Below are positions 1 through 7,448 of a stretch of DNA of 11,711 bases, piece after piece. The translations under genes were made by a program, and so were the position numbers. The notes under the pieces were generated by a model. That model saw nothing but the letters and a program-made list of their open reading frames with translations. It had not been told where the DNA came from and did no database searches. The stretch comes from Deltaproteobacteria bacterium (lineage in GTDB: Bacteria; SAR324; NAC60-12). The stretch covers positions 1 through 11,711 of the forward strand of contig PBZZ01000120.1 of NCBI GenBank assembly GCA_002730365.1, read 5' to 3'. Numbering within the stretch: the first letter of the stretch is position 1; the number at the start of each line of letters is the position of its first letter.

Positions 1-358
1 CTGACTGGAAGTTTAATCAGTCTGATCCATGTTTGCTCTGTTGGGAGTTGATTTCCTTGGATCGATGCATCCTCCCTGGATTTCTTTGCCGTCAATCATC
101 TATGGAATTTCTGCAGGATTGGTGATTGGGAATGGGTCGATGGGACCAGTTTATGCGGCTGGACATCTGGCAGGAAGTGCTTCAGGAATGCTTGGCGCAG
201 TTTAGATGGGTTTTGGTGTTCTTAGCGGAAGTTTGGTGGTATTGGCAGGAGGATACGAGAACTTTAATCATGGGGTTGAGGTTCTGATCGGTTTTTCTCT
301 GGTTTCTGTCATCTTCTTAATGATGACCAGCAGGCAGAAAACAGTGGAAGCGATTTGA
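1..358 (+). pseudogene. Decayed 3' remnant of a Bcr/CflA-like MFS drug-efflux transporter
   Basis: Only the C-terminal part of the gene is inside the window. Frame 1 opens with LTGSLISLIH and stops at the TGA at 49-51. From about base 29 frame 2 continues with FALLGVDFLG, then PPWISLPSIIYGISAGLVIG, AGSASGMLGAV, a TAG stop at 203-205, and MGFGVLSGSLVVLAGG to the TGA at 356-358. The hydrophobic segments, the PW start of a helix and the AG(S/T)ASxxLGxxQMGxGxLxGxLV pattern are typical of the last transmembrane helices of Bcr/CflA-type major facilitator multidrug transporters. At the TAG the family normally has Gln, so one CAG-to-TAG change explains it. The frame change must lie between about bases 25 and 51. 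With a frameshift and a nonsense codon the gene is most likely dead. A sequencing or assembly error could explain one lesion but less easily both. The exact substrate is unknown. Confidence 0.75.
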
Positions 359-488
359 TAGTAAAATGAAGGATCCGAATAAATGCATCGCTGGTTTTAC
401 TCAGTTTTCAACCTGAAATAACCGCAAGAACACTTTTATCAGAAATACATTTACAGGTTAATCGCAGTTTAGTGATCTGAAAACACTA

Positions 489-1565
489 TTAAAGCAATAT
501 CTTTTTTTCTGACCTTGGATATCGGTAAATCATTTTAGCATTTGGGTGAACTGATCTCTTGGGGAGTTCAATTTTCTGGAGTTTCCCAGTTTGAGCAGAT
601 TTCTCGATAGCAAGTAAAATAGCAAGATCTGCAAGACCCTCTAATCCATCAGCTTCAGGGGGTTTACCATTGCGTATACATTCTGAAAAATAGGCCGTCA
701 TGCCAGCAAAGTGGTCCGTATAGGGAAACTGATCCGTTTTCATAGCCTCTTGATTACGTTGCTGAAGCCTCATAGCACTTTCAAAACGGTAGGCAGGATC
801 CATTGTGAGACTTCCTGCTGTTCCCACGACAGTATAACTGTCACAAGTATCTGCTCCAAAACTTGCTATGAACTGTGCGATTCGACCCCCTGGAAAAACC
901 ATGGTCGCTGCAATGGATTCTTCCACCTCATTAAAAAGCGGATTGCCTGAGCTTTCGTTGCAGGATGCCCAAACTTCTGTAGGTTCTGCTTCAAAAAGAT
1001 GTCGGGCGGCATTGATGCAATATACTCCCAGGTCTTGCAGTGGTCCCCCCCAGAGGCTGCCTTGCAGTCGATGATTGTTAGGCTGAATCTGAAAGGAAAG
1101 GATCGAATTGAATATGCGCGGCTCCCCAATCTGTCCGTGGCGAATTCGTTCCAAAGCCTCCACAGTACCAGGTTCGGAGTGCAGGCGATAGGCCGTCATC
1201 AAATACACACTATTCTCTTCGGCAGCTTCGATCATGGCTTTTCCCTCTTGAAGTGAAACAGCAAGTGGCTTCTCTACTAGTATATGCTTACCAGCCTTAG
1301 CTGCTTGAATGGTATATTCGGCATGCATTGAGTTGGGAAGCGCCACATAAACTGCATCACAAACATCTTCATTTAACATTCCTGCATATTGCTCATATCC
1401 GAACACATCAGGAACTTGATGGAACTCAGCGAGTCTTTTTCCCTTTTCCACCGAGCCAGTCACAATTGCTGAGACAACCGAATTTTCCGTCTGCCAAACT
1501 CCTGGCAAAAAAGCTTCTTGAGAAATCCAACCTGCTCCCACCACAGCGTATCGAACTTTTTTCAC
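489..1565 (-). CDS. Gfo/Idh/MocA-family NAD(P)-dependent oxidoreductase (glucose-fructose oxidoreductase-like)
   Basis: The 358-residue protein begins with a Rossmann dinucleotide-binding motif, VVGAGWIS (about residues 8-15). It has the family signature GKHILVEKPLA with EKP at 98-100, whose Lys is a catalytic residue in this family. The C-terminal half starts near residue 125 (AYRLH) and carries GGPLQDLGVYCINAARHLF at about 173-191, the Gfo-type substrate-side motif. Enzymes of this family oxidise or reduce sugars, inositols and related polyols in the cytoplasm using NAD(P). The substrate here cannot be told. No signal peptide is visible. The start is GTG at 1563-1565, chosen because GGGAG lies 6 nt upstream and the Rossmann motif follows directly. 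The gene lies 44 bp downstream of the ArsR-methyltransferase gene in the same direction, so cotranscription is possible. I see no damage to the reading frame. Confidence 0.9.
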   Translation of the reverse strand: MKKVRYAVVGAGWISQEAFLPGVWQTENSVVSAIVTGSVEKGKRLAEFHQVPDVFGYEQYAGMLNEDVCDAVYVALPNSMHAEYTIQAAKAGKHILVEKPLAVSLQEGKAMIEAAEENSVYLMTAYRLHSEPGTVEALERIRHGQIGEPRIFNSILSFQIQPNNHRLQGSLWGGPLQDLGVYCINAARHLFEAEPTEVWASCNESSGNPLFNEVEESIAATMVFPGGRIAQFIASFGADTCDSYTVVGTAGSLTMDPAYRFESAMRLQQRNQEAMKTDQFPYTDHFAGMTAYFSECIRNGKPPEADGLEGLADLAILLAIEKSAQTGKLQKIELPKRSVHPNAKMIYRYPRSEKKILL

Positions 1566-1571
1566 AACTGA

Positions 1572-1576
1572 CTCCC
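1572..1576 (-). promoter_or_regulatory. Ribosome binding site deciding the GTG start of the oxidoreductase
   Basis: On the minus strand GGGAG precedes the GTG at 1563-1565 with a 6-nt spacer (TCAGTT). It supports GTG as the start rather than an internal ATG, since the nucleotide-binding motif begins only a few residues later. Confidence 0.6.
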
Positions 1577-1609
1577 AAACTGTATTTTTTTAAACTCTGA
1601 CCTCTTAGC

Positions 1610-2536
1610 TCATTGCTTTTGAGCCGTACCGAGCAGTACTTGAAAAATTTTTTCTCGTGCCGGCGGTAAGGATTCAAGATGGATCTGTTGCCATCCAGAT
1701 CTCTTCAACATTTTGTGGAGATTCTCGGCGGAAAAACCCTGCCAGGCATGCTGCAACTTATCACGGACCCACCTCTGGTTGTGACTCTCCAATTCAGCTA
1801 TCAGCAGACAGCCTCCTTTGCGGCAAATTCGATTGGCTTGCCTCAAGCCAACTTCAGGTTCCTTGAGATGGTGAAGAGCCTGAGAAAAAACCACTACATC
1901 CACTGATTCATCGGTGAGCGACAATTTTTCCAACGGCTCCTGAATCCATTCTACGTTTTGGAGACCGGATAAAAGCAAATTTTGTCGGGCAACTCGTAGA
2001 GGTTCACTTTCAAAATCTACTCCGATTACTTTCTCAGCACATCTGGCAAGCTCTAAAGTTAGGGTCCCATCTCCGCAACCAAGATCTGCAATCTGTAAAT
2101 TAGGCTTAAGAGTACCAATCAAACGACCAAGCAACCGGGACCAGGCAGACCAGGATTGACCCGGTTCCAAAAGTTTTTCATTAAGTCCGGGCCCCCCGAG
2201 GCGGCGCTGGTGCAAAATTTCCTGCAGACGAACTTGGTCATGGTGCGGGTCATCTAGATCTTCAAGTTGATGGTGTAAATACTGAACAAAAAGTCTGAGA
2301 TCCTCATCCTGGTCAATTAATGGGGTCAACTGATAATAAGACCACACCCCTTCTTTGCGCTCCTGAATCACACCTATCTTGCGCAAATGACTTAAATGCC
2401 GTGAAATACCAGATTGAGCTAAGCCCAGAATCTGGGTAAGTTCACTGACATTCAAAGCCTGCTCAGAAAGCAGCCTAAGCAGCCTTAATCGGGTCTCATC
2501 ACCCAATATTCGTAACGACTGCGCAATCCTTTCCAT
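1610..2536 (-). CDS. ArsR-type HTH regulator fused to a SAM-dependent methyltransferase (SahR-like architecture)
   Basis: The 308-residue protein has two domains. Residues 1-75 form an ArsR/SmtB winged helix, with ILGDETRLRLLRLL at 10-23, recognition region LGLAQSGISRHLSHLRK at 37-53, and a beta wing around EGVWSYYQL. Residues about 125-305 form a class I methyltransferase, with motif I IADLGCGDGTL at 149-159, an acidic D174 in VIGVDFE and the VVVFSQALHHL segment at 214-224. The metal-binding Cys box of metalloregulatory ArsR proteins is absent, so metal sensing is unlikely. Proteins with this fusion are known, and some belong to the SahR group of S-adenosylhomocysteine-responsive regulators of methionine metabolism. 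Whether this one senses SAM/SAH is inference, and no methionine-cycle gene is nearby. A GAGGA Shine-Dalgarno sits 6 nt before the ATG. The gene diverges from the SDR gene and precedes the oxidoreductase, its most likely targets. Confidence 0.88.
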   Translation of the reverse strand: MERIAQSLRILGDETRLRLLRLLSEQALNVSELTQILGLAQSGISRHLSHLRKIGVIQERKEGVWSYYQLTPLIDQDEDLRLFVQYLHHQLEDLDDPHHDQVRLQEILHQRRLGGPGLNEKLLEPGQSWSAWSRLLGRLIGTLKPNLQIADLGCGDGTLTLELARCAEKVIGVDFESEPLRVARQNLLLSGLQNVEWIQEPLEKLSLTDESVDVVVFSQALHHLKEPEVGLRQANRICRKGGCLLIAELESHNQRWVRDKLQHAWQGFSAENLHKMLKRSGWQQIHLESLPPAREKIFQVLLGTAQKQ

Positions 2537-2563
2537 TCATTTTCCTCAGGTCAAAAAGTTTAA

Positions 2564-3364
2564 ATGCAATCCTATGCGCTGGTTACCGGAGCTTCAACTG
2601 GAATCGGGCGTGAGATCGCCAGATGTTTTGCCAAGGATCAAATTCCACTGATTCTAGTCTCACGCCAGATGGAAATGCTCGAAAAAGTTAGATTTGACTT
2701 GATGGAGGTTTCAAAACAACCAATTGAATTGATTTCAATCGATTTGTCCCATCCTCAAGCTGCAGGCGAGCTTTGCTGGAGGACTGAAGATTTGGGGTTA
2801 GAAGTAGAGTACCTAGTCAACAATGCAGGCTTTGGTAACTTTGGAAATGTTCAGGATTTACCCGAGGGAAAAGACGAGGAATTGTTACAATTGAACACTG
2901 TCACGCTTACCGGCCTCACAGAACGCTTTGTTTCGAAGATGCTTGAGCAAGGAAGAGGCCGTATTTTAAATGTAGCCAGCACCGCTGCCTTTCAACCAAT
3001 TCCCAACATGGCAGCTTACGCTGCTTCCAAAGCCTATGTCCTACACTATTCAGAAGCACTGGCTGAGGAACTCCGTGGCACTGGGGTGACAGTCTCTGTT
3101 CTATGTCCAGGACCAACTGCAACAGACTTTGGTAAAAGAGCTGGTGTAGAGATGCTTCCTTTTTTTGAAGGCCCACTCGTAATGACTTCTGACAGGGTGG
3201 CAAGAGAGGGGTATTTAGGGATGCTTGCAGGCAAGAGAATTATTATCAACGGCAGACTCAACCAAATTGGAACATTTTCAAATAGATTCAGTCCCCGCTG
3301 GTTATCCTGCTGGATAGCTGGCCAATTGATGCAAAGCGTAAAACGAAGGGGACAAACATCTTAA
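2564..3364 (+). CDS. Classical short-chain dehydrogenase/reductase (SDR family oxidoreductase)
   Basis: This 266-residue protein has all the classical SDR motifs: TGASTGIG at 8-15 for cofactor binding, NNAG at 86-89, catalytic Asn111, Ser139 (NVAST), and Tyr152/Lys156 in the YAASK motif. CPGPTATDF at 181-189 is the usual post-active-site loop. It therefore should be an active NAD(P)-dependent reductase or dehydrogenase of the cytoplasm or membrane surface. The sequence resembles the general DltE/YqjQ-like ketoreductase group, whose substrates are mostly unknown. The end of strand beta2 is LVSRQ, and an Arg just after beta2 often goes with NADP preference. The ATG is the only sensible start because the glycine motif begins at residue 8, but its Shine-Dalgarno is weak (AGG 13 nt upstream). 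It diverges from the ArsR-methyltransferase gene and is the prime candidate for control by it. Confidence 0.92.
   Translation: MQSYALVTGASTGIGREIARCFAKDQIPLILVSRQMEMLEKVRFDLMEVSKQPIELISIDLSHPQAAGELCWRTEDLGLEVEYLVNNAGFGNFGNVQDLPEGKDEELLQLNTVTLTGLTERFVSKMLEQGRGRILNVASTAAFQPIPNMAAYAASKAYVLHYSEALAEELRGTGVTVSVLCPGPTATDFGKRAGVEMLPFFEGPLVMTSDRVAREGYLGMLAGKRIIINGRLNQIGTFSNRFSPRWLSCWIAGQLMQSVKRRGQTS
2569..2597 (-). promoter_or_regulatory. Candidate promoter for the ArsR-methyltransferase gene, inside the SDR coding start
   Basis: On the minus strand TTGAAG (2592-2597) and TAGGAT (2569-2574) are separated by 17 bp, a reasonable sigma70-like -35/-10 pair. The match is partial (4 of 6 for each box). It would start transcription about 25-30 nt before the regulator's ATG. 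It overlaps the first 34 bases of the divergent SDR gene, because only 27 bp separate the two start codons. Confidence 0.35.
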
Positions 3365-3382
3365 TAATTCTTTTGGGAATTA
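3365..3382. repeat. Small inverted repeat after the SDR stop
   Basis: TAATTC and GAATTA form a perfect 6-bp stem around a TTTTGG loop immediately after the SDR stop codon. It is AT-rich and weak. It lies in the 50-bp convergent gap between the SDR gene and gss and may add to the neighbouring hairpin. Confidence 0.3.
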
Positions 3383-3395
3383 CGGTTGAAGCTCA

Positions 3396-3410
3396 CTGAA
3401 GGCACTTCAG
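3396..3410 (+). terminator. Hairpin in the convergent SDR/gss gap, possible weak terminator
   Basis: CTGAAG, a GCA loop and CTTCAG make a perfect 6-bp stem. Rightward it is followed by ATTCTTAATCTTT, which is only moderately T-rich. Leftward there is no T tract. It sits between two converging genes, where terminators are expected, so it may stop rightward transcription from the SDR gene. The call is tentative. Confidence 0.35.
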
Positions 3411-3414
3411 ATTC

Positions 3415-4755
3415 TTAATCTTTAGAGATTAGACTGTTGAGGCCGGCATAACCCGCTACAACCCCACCTTCATTGACATTGGAAGCCTTTGTCCGCACCA
3501 AATGTCCCACAGGCATATTGATCCTTAGATCGCCAGATTGCGCTCTTAGCAACCCAAAGATTCCAAGCTCACTGATGCATTGGTGGTACTGAGCCTGTTC
3601 CTGAGCCACAAGAAGGCTTTCTGTTGTCTCTGCTTCAATGCGTTTCATCGCAATCCAAGCCCTGTCTTCATTCGTAGGTAAGGAAGTCAAAAAGTCTCTA
3701 ATTTCTGCTCCATAGACATTGTTACCACCTCCCTCCCTTTGAGGTTTGAGGACGTATTGCTCTGCATTTTCAGCCAGAAATTCTCTCGCGGTTCGACCTT
3801 CTACCTCCTCTTCTAACCCAAACATCATTGCAAAATAAGCTTTTAATTGCTCTCCAACAGACTCAGGAACAAATTGACTCAAGACACCTGAACCCACCAA
3901 AACTTGCTGTATTTTCTTGGTACCAGCGAGTTGCATTGAGGCTTCCGGAACAAGGACTGCAGAGGAGGCTTCCATCATTCTTCTGGCTGAACGACTCTCC
4001 TCATCAGGAAGATCCCCCGGCGAATATCCTGCTCTGAAGTAAACAACCCCAATTCGTTGTGGACCAACCCAGAGGTCTCCGTTCTTGAGTTTCCCTCGAT
4101 CATGGACTTCTGCCAATGTCGCCCGAACAACCTTCACACCACGCTGACTGAGTGCGGCAAACAACCCCATCTGATCAAACCAGTTTCTCTCTTTAGGCTG
4201 AACCAACATCAGTAAGGCTGCATACTGCCAACCCAGTTCCTCAATTGTTTTTTTGATTCCAACCGCAAATCCTGCGATGGCATCATGAGAAAGAGGAGCT
4301 ACTTTCAGAATATTTTCTTGCTGAAGTTGTTGATGAAAGGTCGTGATCCTCTCAGAGAGGTGAGCAAAACTCGCTGAAATGGTATTTAACTCGACTTGTA
4401 GTGGCTGAAGATCTCCATTTTCTTTTCTTTCGAAGAGAAAATCATTTCGATTGATGAGGAGCTGTTGGTCCTGTCGTTTTTCATTCGGGATCAAGGAGAG
4501 TAAGAATCGTACAAATTCATCTACTTTTGCAGTAGGCTCAAGAATTTCCCTTAGAAAATCACAATTTTGAGCAACTTTCCAAAAAAGCAGACTTGACCAC
4601 TGTGTGTGTATTTGTAGTTGCGAGATCAAGGAAGCAGGTAGCTGATAGGGCGTCAGCGAGAATGGAGCGTGAACGAGTTGTCCATCTGGATTTTTCTGAA
4701 GCAATCCGAAGTAATGAGCACGATCAACAATATTCCTTAGTTCCTCTGGAGTCAT
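3415..4755 (-). CDS. gss: Glutathione synthetase, eukaryotic type (EC 6.3.2.3)
   Basis: The 446-residue protein joins gamma-glutamylcysteine and glycine with ATP to make glutathione. It matches the eukaryotic GSS family along its whole length, not the unrelated-looking bacterial GshB. Seen motifs: APFSLTPYQLP (30-40), INRNDFLFER (101-110), VELNTISASF (121-130, E122 and N124 as likely Mg/ATP ligands), GVVYFRAGY (236-244), QLAGTKKIQQ (275-284), the ATP-grasp glycine loop LKPQREGGGNNVYG (336-349), CISELGIFG (393-401), VGHLVRTKA (416-424), and the alanine-rich lid GGVVAG (430-435). These correspond to catalytic features of the human enzyme, and none is missing. The ATG lies 3 bp after the stop of gshA and has no good Shine-Dalgarno, so translational coupling to gshA is likely. 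The gene is last in the probable alaS-lolC/E-gshA-gss operon. Function is confident; the evolutionary source is not settled. Confidence 0.93.
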   Translation of the reverse strand: MTPEELRNIVDRAHYFGLLQKNPDGQLVHAPFSLTPYQLPASLISQLQIHTQWSSLLFWKVAQNCDFLREILEPTAKVDEFVRFLLSLIPNEKRQDQQLLINRNDFLFERKENGDLQPLQVELNTISASFAHLSERITTFHQQLQQENILKVAPLSHDAIAGFAVGIKKTIEELGWQYAALLMLVQPKERNWFDQMGLFAALSQRGVKVVRATLAEVHDRGKLKNGDLWVGPQRIGVVYFRAGYSPGDLPDEESRSARRMMEASSAVLVPEASMQLAGTKKIQQVLVGSGVLSQFVPESVGEQLKAYFAMMFGLEEEVEGRTAREFLAENAEQYVLKPQREGGGNNVYGAEIRDFLTSLPTNEDRAWIAMKRIEAETTESLLVAQEQAQYHQCISELGIFGLLRAQSGDLRINMPVGHLVRTKASNVNEGGVVAGYAGLNSLISKD

Positions 4756-4758
4756 GGA

Positions 4759-6114
4759 TTAGTTTAACGTGCTCTGACTATGCAGAAAGAGTTCTTGACT
4801 GAGCCAGCTATCAAAGGAGTCAGCAGAGTAGCAACGTTCCAGAACCAAGTCAGCTGGGGAAAGGCCATGCTTTGTGTAACGATCAAAAAATGGTTCCAAC
4901 CAATTCGCTTGATTTCCGGAATCCATGTGGGATAGCGCAGATTCCATAATCTTAATTGCCAACTTGTTGAATCTTACCTGTCCAACTTCGCCAGCCAGTC
5001 CATCCTTGCAAGCAGTTTTTCGAAGCTCAGGAAATAGTTCCGCTGGAATGTCCATTAAGAAACCCTCTAATTCTGTCAGTACACTCTCGTTGTAGGTCAG
5101 AGCTTGAAGCAATGCTGGAACCGCCATCACATCCTGAGGCTGTTGCGTGTCCATACAGCGCAGCTCCATAATTCTCTTGATCCGCACCTCAGGGAAGAGC
5201 ATACCAAGATGAGTAAGCCAGTCTTCTTGATTCACTTCGAGTGGCGACTCCTTCTTCATCAATTGGCGGAATGTGTAAGGACCTGGCTGAACCACTTCTC
5301 CATCTCGGTAGAGGTGATAAGGACGAACATCCAGAGCCCACTCAATGTAGTCCACCAAGCTGAATTTCTTACTCAGGAAACTAAGAGGTAAACCAGTACG
5401 GTAGGGATCAGTATTCTGCCAAATTCTTCCACGATAGGAGCGATAGCCACTGGGTTCTCCCTCCACGATTGGGCTGTTTGCAAAAATTGCCGTTAAGAAT
5501 GGCGTCAGTCTGTTGAGAATCACAAACTTCCGCTCCAAATCCTCTAGTGACTGATAATCAAGGTTGACCTGAACACCACTCGTCGCTTTCATCATCCAAT
5601 GACCATGAGTATCCACTTCTTTCATGGTCGAGTACATGATTCGATAGCGTTTCTTGTCAAGCAAAGGCAGATCATCTGGAGTTAGACAAGGATGAACCCC
5701 TAAAAACAGGGGCAACCCTCCCCAATCGCTGAGCGCCTGCGTGAGTTGTTGAATGTGAACATTGACTGCTTGAGCCACCTCGCTCAAATCCGTTCTGGGA
5801 GAGTCCGATAGTTCAACCTGACCACCAGGTTCAATCGATATCTTCTGACCACTGGAATGCAACAAACCTAAAAGCAGCTCACCTTCGTAATGTAGTTCCC
5901 AAGGTTGTGTTCCCTGGCTACTTAGTTGTGCCATTTTGAGCAGAAGCTTTCCAATACTGACATCCCCACTGATTGGCAATGATTTCCATTTTCCCTCATC
6001 AGATGGTAGCGCCACAAAAGTTTCATACTCCAACCCCATCTTCTCTTGGCGTGTGCCGCAACATCGCTGTTGGAGGAAATCCAAAAATTGATTACGGAGT
6101 TCCGCAAGCTCCAT
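4759..6114 (-). CDS. gshA: Glutamate-cysteine ligase, plant/alphaproteobacterial type (EC 6.3.2.2)
   Basis: This 451-residue enzyme makes gamma-glutamylcysteine from glutamate, cysteine and ATP, the first step of glutathione synthesis. It belongs to the GCS2 (type 3) family found in plants and proteobacteria, not the E. coli-type GshA. Motifs seen: GLEYE at 27-31, KISIEPGGQVELS at 91-103, RYRIMYSTM (157-164 region), MMKATSGVQVNLDY at 174-187, FANSPIVEGEPSGYRSYRGR at 211-230, then WQNTDPYRTG. Further on come the TFRQLM and FPEVRIKRIMELR segments typical of the family. Length is normal for a bacterial member without the plant transit peptide. The ATG has a weak GAG a few bases upstream and lies 21 bp after the lolC/E-like stop. 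The two Cys that make the plant redox switch cannot be judged by eye. The immediate partner is the synthetase gene 3 bp downstream. Confidence 0.93.
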   Translation of the reverse strand: MELAELRNQFLDFLQQRCCGTRQEKMGLEYETFVALPSDEGKWKSLPISGDVSIGKLLLKMAQLSSQGTQPWELHYEGELLLGLLHSSGQKISIEPGGQVELSDSPRTDLSEVAQAVNVHIQQLTQALSDWGGLPLFLGVHPCLTPDDLPLLDKKRYRIMYSTMKEVDTHGHWMMKATSGVQVNLDYQSLEDLERKFVILNRLTPFLTAIFANSPIVEGEPSGYRSYRGRIWQNTDPYRTGLPLSFLSKKFSLVDYIEWALDVRPYHLYRDGEVVQPGPYTFRQLMKKESPLEVNQEDWLTHLGMLFPEVRIKRIMELRCMDTQQPQDVMAVPALLQALTYNESVLTELEGFLMDIPAELFPELRKTACKDGLAGEVGQVRFNKLAIKIMESALSHMDSGNQANWLEPFFDRYTKHGLSPADLVLERCYSADSFDSWLSQELFLHSQSTLN

Positions 6115-6135
6115 ATTTTCTCGGCAAGTGTTTGT

Positions 6136-7437
6136 TTATTCGTATCGAAGGGAATCTACCGGCTGAAGCCGAGCAGCTTTAGTCGATGGGTAAATCGTCA
6201 CCAAAAAACAGATCAAGAATGAGGAAATCGTTGTGAGTAACACATCGGTCCAGTTAATCAAGACAGGAATTCTATCTCCTCCAGGATAAACGCCAGGTGG
6301 AATATCGATAAATTCAAAAGTCGCCAGGGCCCAGCAGATTGTTAATCCCAAGCCAACTCCCGAACAAGTGCCGATCAAACCAATGACCACCCCCTGGATC
6401 ATAAAGATTCTTCGCACGCTTTGATCCGTAGCACCTACTGCTTTGAGAATCGCAATTTCCCGTGATTTTTCAAGAACCAGCATGATCAGCGAACTAATTA
6501 TGTTGAAGGCTGCTACTACGACAATCAATGTGAGAATCACGAAGAGCCCAATTTTTTCAAGCTGCATCACCTGGAAAATACTCTTGTTCTCATCGACCCA
6601 ACTACTCACAGCAAAGTCAGTGAACTTTGCACGCAATTCATCGGCTACTTCTTGGGCAGTTTCTGGGTCTTTCAAGCGAACTCCCAGACCTGTCACATCA
6701 TTCTGCATACGATAAACTTTCTGGACGAGCCGATAGTCCATGAAAGCCAGAACCTCATCATATCCTGCGATTCCAGACTCGAAAAAGCCTATTACCATCA
6801 ATTTCTTGATTCGTGGAACGTCTCCCACTGGTGTCATTCTTTGTTCAGAAGAGACGAGTTGGACAGTGTCTCCAAGTTGGACACCTAATTGTTGCGCAAG
6901 GTTTGAACCAAGAATAATTCCGTCTTTCAGGACATCTTCTTTGGCTTTGGGATGTGAAAGACGAGCTAAGATTTCATCAGAAATTGTCTGCTGTTCTTCC
7001 GTTGTTGGAGGGCTAGGAGAATATCGTTCTTGCCGGAGGAAAAGGCCTAAATTGGTGACTTGGGTTTCTTTGGAAGGATCAATACCTCGTAATAAAGCAC
7101 CTTTTGGTCGCCTTGTCCCCGTCAGCAGAGCTTGCTTGAAAATATACGGAGCCGTGGCTTGGACTTCAGGATGTTCGAGTATCTGAGGTTGGAGCTCTGG
7201 ATACTCCGTCATCCGATCTGCCCAAGAGAAAAGGGTCACATGAGGAAGTGACCCTGTGATCGCTTGCCGAAGATTATCTCGGAATCCATTCATAAGGGAA
7301 GTCGCTACAATCAGGGCAATTACCCCAAGGGCCACTCCACAAACTGAAATCCATGTAATTACAGAAACAGATCGGTCTTTACGAGGGGAAAAGAGGTAGC
7401 GTTTTCCAATGAACCATTCATAAGGCAGAGGTTTCAC
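6136..7437 (-). CDS. LolC/LolE-type lipoprotein-releasing ABC transporter permease
   Basis: The 433-residue inner-membrane protein has the LolC/LolE layout. A first transmembrane helix lies at about 25-48 and ends in LIVATSLMNGF. A large periplasmic domain spans about 50-298, and an FtsX-type C-terminal domain has three helices (about 299-322, 343-373, 398-418). The segment VAAFNIISSLIMLVLEKSRE (about 308-327) followed by IAILKAVGAT is the family signature. The complex takes lipoproteins out of the inner membrane and hands them to LolA for outer-membrane delivery, powered by the ATPase LolD. The usual partner lolD is not next to this gene, and only one permease is seen, so it may act as a homodimer or with a partner elsewhere. 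The start is GTG at 7435-7437 with AGG 4 nt upstream; the YEWFIGKRYLF start matches family N-termini. It lies 11 bp after alaS. Whether it is C, E or F type is open. Confidence 0.9.
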   Translation of the reverse strand: MKPLPYEWFIGKRYLFSPRKDRSVSVITWISVCGVALGVIALIVATSLMNGFRDNLRQAITGSLPHVTLFSWADRMTEYPELQPQILEHPEVQATAPYIFKQALLTGTRRPKGALLRGIDPSKETQVTNLGLFLRQERYSPSPPTTEEQQTISDEILARLSHPKAKEDVLKDGIILGSNLAQQLGVQLGDTVQLVSSEQRMTPVGDVPRIKKLMVIGFFESGIAGYDEVLAFMDYRLVQKVYRMQNDVTGLGVRLKDPETAQEVADELRAKFTDFAVSSWVDENKSIFQVMQLEKIGLFVILTLIVVVAAFNIISSLIMLVLEKSREIAILKAVGATDQSVRRIFMIQGVVIGLIGTCSGVGLGLTICWALATFEFIDIPPGVYPGGDRIPVLINWTDVLLTTISSFLICFLVTIYPSTKAARLQPVDSLRYE

Positions 7438-7448
7438 GCTACCTAAGC

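Noticed and set aside
404..484. Nested inverted repeats (GTTTTC/GAAAAC outside AACCTG/CAGGTT) in the gap between the MFS remnant and the oxidoreductase
   Set aside because: The arms are 6 bp, the loops are long and uneven and there is no T tract for the minus-strand gene, so it is compatible with chance.
1566..1609. Intrinsic terminator between the ArsR-methyltransferase and oxidoreductase genes
   Set aside because: A 5-bp GCTCA/TGAGC stem exists, but on the minus strand the homopolymer run is A, not T, so no terminator signal is present for these genes.
6740..7186. 148-residue plus-strand open frame opposite the lolC/E-like gene
   Set aside because: The opposite strand carries a clear family match along this length; the product has no coherent features.
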